The translations under genes and the position numbers were made by a program. Positions 1 through 64,000 of a stretch of DNA of 64,000 bases are shown piece by piece. Position 1 is the first letter of the stretch. Each line of letters opens with the position of its first letter. The notes below the pieces were generated by a model that was not told the DNA's origin, searched no databases, and saw only the letters and a program-made list of their open reading frames with translations. The DNA is taken from positions 84,501 through 148,500 of the forward strand of contig BROG01000394.1 in the NCBI GenBank assembly GCA_030159075.1, read 5' to 3'. The stretch is from Atrina japonica (taxonomy: Eukaryota > Mollusca > Bivalvia > Pterioida > Pinnidae).

Positions 1-140
1 TACACTTAGTGGTTTTAAGAATGTGGTCTTATAAGACAGGTGGTCTTTTATAACAGTTGTCTCTCTAGACAGGTTCCAATGTATCATTACAAGAGAGTAA
101 TGTTGACTACAAATTAAGCCACAACTGTTTCAAACATGAT

Positions 141-220
141 TTCTGTCTGCCTGTCTGTCTGTCTGTCTGTCTCGCTCTTGCTCTCTCTCTCTCTCTCTCT
201 CACTCTCTCTCTTTCTCTTC
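141..220. repeat. CTGT and CT microsatellite
   Basis: CTGT units are followed by a long CT run with a few interruptions. It lies in the intron left of exon 5. Confidence 0.9.
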
Positions 221-314
221 CTTGAATACGACACATTTAATCACTGTACTAAAAGATCTCAAAAAACATTTACTTGTCTAACTGACTAACTCAGAACATC
301 ATATGTAAATTGCT

Positions 315-480
315 TAATCACCTGCACTATAGATCTATCTATTCAATCACCTGACTTCAGATCTAATTAACTCAGTCACCTGACTTCAGATCTAACTCAA
401 TCATCTTAGTTTAGATCTAAAGTTCTCAGTCATTACATCTGACTATCTCAATCACTTGACTATAGATCTGACTCACTTTA
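315..480. repeat. Degenerate tandem repeat (TCACCTGACTTCAGATCTAA)
   Basis: About five imperfect copies of a unit of roughly 30 bp built on CACCTGACTTCAGATCTAA and ACTCAATCA, for example near 341, 377 and 447. Confidence 0.6.
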
Positions 481-753
481 TCTCCGACATGTACATCTGA
501 ACACAGAACTATAGATAGGGATTTCAATAAGTTTCCAAGTAAGAGGAAAATATGTAAAGGTAGGCATGAGCCGCCTAGGGGTACAGCATCTTGCCACCCC
601 CTCCCCCCTCACTCATAGAAATATTTAGAATTTTAGATGTCATGAAATGGAATTTTCTGTCTGATTGCCATCGAATGAGTTCAAAGACTAAGATATGACA
701 TAGCTTTCTATTGAATTTAAAAATGGTTTTTGTTTTATCCAAGAGTTACCTAC

Positions 754-56917
<56,164 letters not shown>

Positions 56918-57340
56918 TTCTTTATTTCACTTGTTGTCAATTTTTACATACTGACACGAGTTATTCCGACAGCATGGTTTTGTTGTAATAATTGTCATGG
57001 AGCGAAACCACGAGGTCACAATAAGAGCGCCGTGTGGGTAATTACCTTACTTTAGAGTACCAAATGTTTTATTTTCGTGTTATCAGCTTATAAAAATGAA
57101 AAGTATATATTTATATTGTATATTTTAGTTTTACAAAGTAAAATTATGAAAATTTATTGAATTTTTAAAGAAACATATATAAAAGATTTACTTTAAACTT
57201 ATCCATACGAACCTCGATATTCTGACCTTACCGGAAGAAAAATGTTGAAGTTGTCATGCGCATGAAGAAATTCCAGTTACAGCAGAAGCTTCCTATGGTT
57301 TTACAGAAATTAACAACATAGATTCGCATTCAGTTCAACC
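56918..57340. promoter_or_regulatory. Probable shared (bidirectional) promoter between TTC21 and the - strand gene
   Basis: Only 423 bp separate two divergent start codons. The stretch contains ACCGGAAG at 57230-57237, an ETS-type site, and the palindrome CATGCGCATG at 57255-57264, which resembles an NRF1 site; both are common in divergent housekeeping promoters. No clear TATA box sits at a standard distance from either start, and no convincing RFX X-box was found, although TTC21 is a ciliary gene. Motifs seen; shared promoter inferred. Confidence 0.6.
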
Positions 57341-57367
57341 ATGGCAGACACAGATCCCGTTATCGTG
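57341..57367 (+). CDS. TTC21B: TTC21 coding exon 1
   Basis: Nine codons, MADTDPVIV, start at the ATG in the context CAACCATGG and end at a GTG|GTAAAT donor in phase 0. The start is chosen because it is the first ATG upstream of exon 2 in phase, has a good initiation context, and gives about the same leader length before INYYC as in vertebrates. It is a short, poorly conserved exon, so it is less certain than exons 2-4. Confidence 0.75.
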
Positions 57368-60300
57368 GTAAATTTAGAATCTTTAGCGATAAGCAATTGT
57401 TGTAACCCTAGTTTATGTCTCTGTTTCACAGTCAAATCGTTTCGGACACGAGATATTTTGGTAACCGGTAAAGACTAAAGTCATACCCCCCTCTCCATTG
57501 GCTCCAACACTCTCGCAGCAGCTGATTAGATATTCTACAATAAGTGACATTGGGTGTTGATGTTTTTCTTTTAGTTTTAGATATAATGCAAACTAGTGTT
57601 GAAAGGAAGGGGACTGACACAGTCCGTGTGTGTGTTTTCAGTCGGTACAGGCATTGAGTCAAGTCAACTTGTTAACAAGTAGTCTAAACTCGGGACTTTT
57701 CATTTGCTCTTTTGGTCAACACAGTACTTTATCATGTTAATGATAGGATGTCTAGGTACCCATGTTTGAAAAATGCGGTACGTCAGTCTTCACGGTATAT
57801 TCTGATGAGTCTTTGATACATGTATTTTAATTTCTTCATATTATAATTTGATTAATGGGACTATAGTCTTAGCCACATTTGATCAGGAATTTCCAAATGA
57901 ATTTGTACAGCAACCAATCGTCAAAATAAAAATATTTAACTGATATGATTGAAAAAGAGAAAAGTTTGTTCTATATCTTTTCTACATACTTTTTCTTTGT
58001 TTGGTTGCTTCAATTTTTGAAAACACTCTTCCTATGGGAATCTCTTGAAAAAAGAGTTATATGAAGGGTAATAAGTCCCAATATATATTATTGTCGTAAG
58101 GAATCAGTGATTGTGTAATAACAGATCAGTGAGCCAGGCTAAATCAGTATGACCAATAAACGTTCCCTTTCTTTTAGTTCCGCTCTTTACTTCGAAATAT
58201 GGTCGCCATTACGTATGGTAAAAATCCCGCAATTAATTTGAGTGCGAATATCAAGTACAAAACAGATTTAATTTTATTAGTCATGGACATGGATTTTTAA
58301 TTTAGTATGTATAGGATACCGCTATGTTAAATTTAAGTTGTATCAACCATTTTATTTTAATCAGCCAAAACCAGTGGACAAAAATTATTTGGCACAGACT
58401 ATAATTCATTAATTTCTATTGAAACCTCGAGGTCATTCTTCCCACCTCTGTTTCTATTTCCCCATTCATAAATTATGTGGGAAATATCTCCGGCCAACAG
58501 GCCTCCTTTGAGTCGTTGAATTTTCATTTATTTTAACTTGACATGCAAAAAATACTCATGTTTAGGGTAAATAAGTAATCCATCTTTATAACGGAGGGTC
58601 TAAACACCAAACTTTGTCGAACCTATGCTTTTTTATGTTCAGTTTGAAATGTTTTTTATAAAAATGTTTGTTTTATATGTCAGTTACATCATATTTCTTG
58701 AAAAAAAATCTGAATTTATCGTCATAATTTAGGAAATTTGACTGGTATGAAACCAAACCTGTGGCAAACATTCACATCCATTTGTATTAAAAGACATATA
58801 AAACAGCCTCTTGATCCCGATCCCGTAGAACCTAGACAAAATGGTGGTGACTGTCTGCCATGGGTTCCATATCAAATACGATCAAATTTCCTAAAGTATG
58901 ACGATAAATTCAGATTTTTTTGTCATGAAATTGTAGATCTGATATAACTGAAATATAAAACACACATTTTATATAAAGCATTTCAAACCGAACTAAAAAA
59001 ATCATAGGTTCTGTTAGGTTTGGTGTTTATACCCACCCCTTTAATAATCCATTTTTTTTTATTCTGTGAAATGCTAAACGTTATTGCTATTTAATTTTTA
59101 TCGTAATTGTTTAGGATTCCCCGTGTCCACCATTGTATTTGAACTTAGGTCATGGAAGGCTACGCAAGGTCACACGAGAGTTATAATTGATGCCCAACAG
59201 GGGGAATTTCTCTTTGGCACTTAAAAATACAGTAAGTGCAGTAGACAAACTCCCTCTGTTGTGCCCCAATTATGACTCGTGCGCGACCTTGTGTAACCTT
59301 GCATTTTTGCTTATAGGTGATAAAAATACAAAGTAGTAAAAATATTCATTAAGTTTTTGATAGCACAGAAACAACATTTTTGTCAACGAAGAATAAGATG
59401 TGAAATTGAATTAAACAGATTTCTTGATTTCTGAGTCAGTCACTCAGTGTCATGATCTGTCATTGTGTGGCATAAGGCTGATAGACATTACTCATTTGGA
59501 CTTAAATGACATTAGGCCAATTCTGTTCACATGACCGTAGTTCATGGATTTAGAATATCTATTCAGTTGACCAGTGTGTATATTAATATATTCAGGACTG
59601 TGGCATTCTGTGTCTTGTCATAAATAGTCGTGCATAAAATTGGGAAATCTATTCTCACAACTTGTGACAATTGTTGTGTATGTACATGTAGATCTACATG
59701 TATATATTTGGGTAGGCCAAAATTCTGGATTAATTTTTTGGGTAGAAGTCCTCACATATACTTTCCTCTTGGCAAAGTGCTATGGCATTTTCACAGCAAC
59801 ATATCAATTTGTTTAACTATCAGTTTCTCATAACTGTCATTTGAAATTTCGTGATTTGCTAATGTCTGCCCTTCCTGATCTGTTATTTTAAAAAATCCAT
59901 AGACATTAAGTTGTGCCTTGACATTATTCCAACTATTTAAGACATGAATTCCGACTACACATCACTTCTGTTTACATGTCCTATCTGTCCTTCGGAGACA
60001 GTAAAAACCGAGGTCCCATGTCACAGTAGGTGTCGGCACGTTAAAGAACCCTCACTGCTCATTGGCCGTAAGTGCAGAGCATAGGCCAAAATTTGAAGCC
60101 CTTCACTGACATTTGGTGACGTCTCCATATGAGTGAAATATTCTTGAGTGGGGGCGTTAAACAACAATGAACAACAAACATGTCCTGTACCAATTTGAAA
60201 TCATAAGAAAATAAAACATGTTCAATGATTTGTAGGCGATAAAGCATCAAAGGATGTTACATTCCATATAAGGAAAACCTTACTAACGCTTTAGATTACT

Positions 60301-63112
60301 GATTGGCTAACAATCTGAGACATATTTCTATGTATTTATTTATTATCATTATTTTGTTGCAGGGAAAGATAAATTATTACTGCAGGGAGCGGTATTACTG
60401 TCATATGGAAAATGCTGCCACAGAGGGATTACAGAAATTCAGCAATGATGTAGTACTAAAATTCTTTAGGTCTTTCTCTTGTATCCTTCAAGGTTAGCAT
60501 ACATACATGCATAATGTACTTTTAGCGCTTAATAGAGCATCTCTCGTTCATCAGTCATTTTCATTTCATTTGTACTAAAATAAATACATGTATAAATTTA
60601 GGCCAAGCTTAAAAATTTGTTTGTTTGCCCTTCTCCGACCCACCATTTTTTGACTGGGTAGGTACATGTAGTTAGGCAAAATATTTTTTGTTTTTTTATG
60701 ACATAATGTCACTTGGCTCTTCTGCATAAATATCGGACATATTTATTCTTTCAGTTGATATTTTACATTTTGTACAATGTACCTATGATTTATATCCATT
60801 TTGATACAGCTGAATGTGAAATACAGAATGCTACATTCACAAAATATTCACTCAGATTAAATTCTTTTTCGTAACAATATTGTTTATATTTTGTCTTGTA
60901 AAGGTCGAATTCAGGAGGGGATTCGAGAGTTGGACTTACTGAAAGACAAGAGAGATGTGAACCTTTGTTCAACAATGGCACTGATGTATGCTCACAAGCA
61001 AAGTCCTTCAGTTGGTAAGAGCAATAAACATTTATCCTGGACAGATATCAAACACATAATTTTGTTCAAAACATGTCACATGACCATACACTTTAAGTTT
61101 ATTGTTGGAATGACAGTGGGCGTCCTATAGCATCTTAATATATTTGTTGAATTTTCTGGGTCAAAGTGGCGGAGCCCATATTGTTTTCAATACATTGAAA
61201 GTGCGGTATGAATTAATTCGGTGGTAACATTTACAATTACAGTATAAACAGAATAGTTGGTTGGTGTCTTAAAATACAGGTTGTTTTTTAACTTGGGTCA
61301 GAAAGACAAATCTTGCCAGTGTCAGTTTACTCATCAACCCTTGAAAAACAATGGGCTCTTCTGAAAATCAATGATTTAGGCCAGTCCAAGTGTGTCTTTA
61401 GGGGTGAATGAGTTAAACCATGTCCAAATACAACATGTATTTTAAGACATTAATCATCTATTCTCTATATAACTACAGAATTGTCTTGTTGTTTAAAGCC
61501 ACACTCCAGGGTGTAATGTCCATAAATAAATGTTTCTGTACTCTCTTAATGCATATTCGCATGAACTTTTGTTGTATTTTTAAATTTTTATTCAAACTAA
61601 TTAGTTAATTGATCGTGGGAAACACCGAACACATTAATCTATTCATAACTGGTACGCCAGTTGCTGGTCACATGACGCTTTACTGAGCGGGTTCATTTCA
61701 CTGTCCAGGACAACTCAGACACAGGAACACCAATCAAATGCTCTGGAACACTGTCCTGGGCAAGCTATTTAACCATAAACTTATGTGAATTATGTAAATT
61801 TTATCGACATCTTTGACATAACTACTTCCTGCCCTGGTACATTCGATTGCAATGTGCGCTGAGACTGTTCCGTAATAGTACTCTCGCAGTGAATCGACCA
61901 CACCCTTTATATCACTCGTACACCAGGTTAAATTTAAGAATACCTACGAAATCCCCCAAATAACTCCATTAATACCTCAAAGTTTTTGAAATCTTTTTCA
62001 TTTTTGTTGGTTAGGAGTCGTTTTCTAATGAAAATGTCAAGAATTACAATATGTCCAGAAAATTACGATAATGTCCCAGGAATGTGACTTTAAAAAAATT
62101 TACAGCCATATTGAAAATTATAGCATTATGTTTAGTTGGAAAAGATATGTTTATAGACAGACAAGCAATCTTTTCCCATTAAAAGACTTCAGATCAATGT
62201 TCTGTGTCAAGGTAAGAAAGGCACATACAAGAACCGTCACTGCAGTTGCTTGTGTCCATAGAACAGGTCAGCATTTTTGGCACTTCACTGATATGTAAGT
62301 AAAAAATTTCTGATAATAGGCAAAACACACTAAGACTGCTCCACTCCCTCCCAACAACAACAAAAATCAAATCAGTTTCCAGTTCAGGTTGTTACTTTTC
62401 CTTGACCTCATCAAATATGATTATTGTGTTTAAAATTCATTGTATTATGGATAAGACGTTGAAATAGTCTTTTATTGAGAATCTATAAAATATTATATTT
62501 TAGAAAACTTTTAGTGTTCAAAAGTTTTATAAGATAAAAATTCTCAGTTTTTACGTTGAAAGATATAGTTTATCTTATACCACCACAATGTAACTGAAAC
62601 ATTGTTGAAAGTAGCGTTAAACAACAATAAACAAACAAACTTCAGTTTCTTAGTTAGCATGGCATGTTAAATAGTGTACAAAAACTCCCACGATGCTGTA
62701 GTATGTTCATACTGTATCATTTCTCCTTTATCTCATTCACCCCCTGAAGACACATTTGGACTGGCCTGTCATTGATTTACAGAAGAGCCCATTGGTTTTC
62801 AGGGGTTGATGAGTTAACATGTTTTATGAGAGAAATTTTGGTAAAAGTGAAAAACTTTTGGTACATGTATGGCAACAAAAGCCATAGATACAATAAAACT
62901 GTGAGCATTTAAATTGCTCTATAATTGAATTGCTAGTATACCTAAAATCAGAAATCTATTTTCTGTACTTCTTTGTACATGTATGTTTCATATTTTATTT
63001 CTTTTACATGTACATTGCAATAGTTTCCTGTTTTTTTTTTTTGTCAGATCGAGAAGCGATACAAGAGTTAGATGCTAAACTTAAGGAAGAAAGAAAGCAA
63101 GCTGGTGAACTG
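57341..63112 (+). CDS. TTC21B: TTC21 / IFT139, N-terminal four coding exons (partial, runs off the right edge)
   Basis: TTC21B (IFT139) is a tetratricopeptide-repeat subunit of the intraflagellar transport A complex, which works in retrograde transport and membrane-protein entry in cilia. Seen here: exons 57341-57367, 60363-60492, 60904-61014 and 63048-63112 join in phases 0, 1, 1 and 0 to give 111 residues with no stop. The peptide contains INYYCRERYY, then DVNLCSTMALMYAHK, then DREAIQELDAKLKEERKQAG, in the order and spacing I know from the N-terminus of vertebrate TTC21A and TTC21B. Family members are about 1,300 residues, so only the first helical repeats are in the window. Parts such as EGLQKFSND look closer to TTC21A than TTC21B; invertebrates commonly have one gene for both, so the A/B letter is not secure. 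No further exon was seen between 63113 and 64000. It is divergent from the - strand gene starting at 56917. Confidence 0.93.
58592..59041. mobile_element. 450-bp MITE with about 55-bp inverted ends
   Basis: TCTAAACACCAAACTTTGTC and GAACCTATGCTTTTTTATGT on the left are mirrored by ATAGGTTCTGTTAGGTTTGG then TGTTTATACCCACCCCT on the right. Non-coding inside; a 69-codon frame is chance. Confidence 0.8.
59155..59305. mobile_element. Palindromic element of about 150 bp
   Basis: GCTACGCAAGGTCACACGAG and TTATAATTGATGCCCAACAG pair with CTGTTGTGCCCCAATTATGA and CTCGTGCGCGACCTTGTGTA. The arms are about 55 bp with a 33-bp loop, so the RNA would fold into a long hairpin. Confidence 0.8.
59983..60177 (+). 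mobile_element. tRNA-derived SINE, headless
   Basis: It starts ATCTGTCCTTCGGAGACAGT, has GTGTCGGCACGTTAAAGAAC and ends AACAACAATGAACAACAA. Exact 9-bp duplication ACATGTCCT at 59974-59982 and 60178-60186. Confidence 0.9.
60363..60492 (+). CDS. TTC21B: TTC21 coding exon 2
   Basis: The acceptor is a T-rich tract ending TTGCAG and the donor is CAAG|GTTAGC. The exon is 130 nt: 43 codons and one base (phase 0 in, phase 1 out). It encodes GKINYYCRERYYCHM and continues through GLQKFSNDVVLKFFRSFSC, the first helix pair of the family's N-terminus. Confidence 0.93.
60904..61014 (+). CDS. TTC21B: TTC21 coding exon 3
   Basis: The acceptor is TTGTAAAG and the donor is GTTG|GTAAGA. The exon is 111 nt, phase 1 to phase 1. 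It encodes GRIQEGIRELDLLKDKRD followed by VNLCSTMALMYAHKQSPSV. The LCS-MAL-YAHK core is the most conserved match to TTC21A/B in the window. Confidence 0.95.
61326..61416 (+). mobile_element. 91-bp TTAA palindromic MITE (copy 17)
   Basis: TTTACTCATCAACCCTTGAA to TTTAGGGGTGAATGAGTTAA, in TTC21 intron 3. Confidence 0.87.
61492..62093. mobile_element. 602-bp MITE with TTTAAAG(C/T)CACA ends
   Basis: TTTAAAGCCACACTCCAGGG and TGTAATG at the left; ATAATGTCCCAGGAATGTGA and CTTTAAA at the right, an imperfect 27-bp inverted pair. The inside has no coding frame. It lies in TTC21 intron 3. Confidence 0.78.
62612..62640 (+). mobile_element. 3' tail of the tRNA-derived SINE
   Basis: AGCGTTAAACAACAATAAAC then AAACAAAC is the last 29 bp of the family; the body is missing and no target duplication was found. 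Confidence 0.6.
62727..62817 (-). mobile_element. 91-bp TTAA palindromic MITE (copy 18)
   Basis: TTTATCTCATTCACCCCCTG to TTCAGGGGTTGATGAGTTAA, 230 bp upstream of TTC21 exon 4. Confidence 0.86.
63048..63112 (+). CDS. TTC21B: TTC21 coding exon 4
   Basis: A long T tract ending GTCAG precedes the exon, and CTG|GTACGT follows. It is 65 nt, phase 1 in and phase 0 out, and encodes DREAIQELDAKLKEERKQAG then EL. The DREAI-E-D--LKE-RK-AG pattern is the family's next segment. The following exon would be expected to begin the A-Y-AGLFLW segment, which is not seen before 64000. Confidence 0.93.
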
Positions 63113-63782
63113 GTACGTAGATGAATGTTTATGTAATGAAGCTATATACAGTTGACTCTCAAAACCACAAAGTTTACAGGACCACATTAAAACCTTCAAT
63201 TTCTAGAGTTCCATAAATTGTCCCTTCCAACTTGTTTTGAGTTCTTATATCTTGTCTGCTAGCCAAAGCAAGTTCGTTTGATCTTCCTTTGACATGTCAG
63301 GCTTTTTTGTCTGCCAATTTTGGGAAAATGTCTTTGGCAACACAATTAGGAATTTTATGTGAAACTGTGGTAAACTAGCAAAAATAGTTTGCGCACATGT
63401 ATACTTAAATGTAACAGAATCTTTTTAGATGTATTTTTTCATTGTGGGAATTTTATACATCAAATTGCAAAAAAATAAACACATTTATTTTGCATTGAGA
63501 ATGCAGCTGAATATTGGCCCCATGCCTGCCATGGTAACTATAGGCCTGCATATAAAGTATAATGATTTATGCATACATGTCAGGTCTTTTTCTGCCAATT
63601 TTAGGGGAAATTCTGATGTTGAGTCCTTTATGAATATGATAATTTGAATACAAAACCTTGAAATCAATAAGTTTAAATGTTTGAATCTCAAGAAGTTTAC
63701 TTGTATTGCATATGTCCTTGTTTATTCAAATTTTAATTGACTTTGTTTTGAATGGTTACAATTAGATTGTTCTGATATGTGG

Positions 63783-63860
63783 TATAGTGAAATCTGTCTG
63801 AAGAAACCACTCTCATAAGAGACCACCTGTCTTTTGATACCACATTTTGAAAACCACTTA
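63783..63860 (+). repeat. ACAGTGGAACCT-group fragment
   Basis: TAGTGAAATCTGTCTGAAGA, then CTCATAAGAGACCACCTGTC and TTTTGATACCACATTTTG. Left part only. Confidence 0.5.
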
Positions 63861-64000
63861 GAACAATCCTTTCAGGGTTTTTCTTGGGTCTGTGCAGGTC
63901 CACTATAAGTCCCCTTTCCCAATAGAAAAGTTTCAGAAAATTCCCAATTATAACCTCAGTGAGAAAAAATTGATTAATGTAAAAAATAAACAGGAAAATG

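Larger units (their letters stand above)
57368..60362 (+). other. TTC21B: TTC21 intron 1
   Basis: 3.0 kb between GTAAAT and TTGCAG. It holds two MITEs (58592, 59155) and a truncated SINE (59983). Nothing was recognised in 57370-58590 or 59306-59973. Confidence 0.8.

Noticed and set aside
56940..57020. Possible RFX X-box for the ciliary gene (GTCATGGAGCGAAAC)
   Set aside because: Only partly matches the GTNRCC-N-RGYAAC pattern; half-site spacing and bases differ too much to call.

Overview
The window is AT-rich, intron-rich animal DNA, with no bacterial or viral gene organisation. Almost every open frame is short or lies in a tandem repeat. Coding sequence was recovered by following splice sites, reading phase and protein similarity. 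The tRNA-derived SINEs, the very many short inverted-repeat elements and the long simple minisatellites suggest a marine invertebrate, most likely a bivalve or related mollusc. That is inference; no species can be named from the sequence alone.

Two genes are supported, arranged head to head. On the + strand, 57341-63112 holds the first four coding exons of the TTC21 (IFT139) intraflagellar-transport gene, which continues beyond the right edge. On the - strand, 56917 down to 754 holds the first five coding exons of a gene I do not recognise: a 179-residue N-terminal part, basic, with an Arg/Glu-rich last exon, continuing beyond the left edge. All its splice phases fit. The start codons are 423 bp apart, so the stretch between them (56918-57340) is probably a shared divergent promoter; it carries ETS-like and NRF1-like motifs. 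A candidate second first exon for the - strand gene lies at 48411-48432, inside its first intron and in the right phase.

Layout: 1-10786 holds exons 2-5 of the - strand gene, separated by introns with small inverted-repeat elements and a duplicated palindromic block (1061-2470). 10787-56865 is one intron of about 46 kb with little that looks coding. It is filled with tandem arrays: a 38-bp array at 10939, a 22-bp array at 13213, a 94-bp dimeric array at 15985, a 27-bp array at 34068, a 61-bp array at 42368, a 66-bp array at 49385 and a 26-bp array at 54100. It also holds several SINEs with exact target duplications and most of the inverted-repeat elements. 57368-64000 is TTC21 exons and introns with further elements.

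The most striking repeat is a near-palindromic element of about 91 bp flanked by TTAA. It occurs 18 times in 64 kb, nine times in each orientation, with two longer relatives of about 215 bp. A second group carries ACAGT(A/G)(A/G)AACCT ends, and one member has apparently been amplified into a tandem array.
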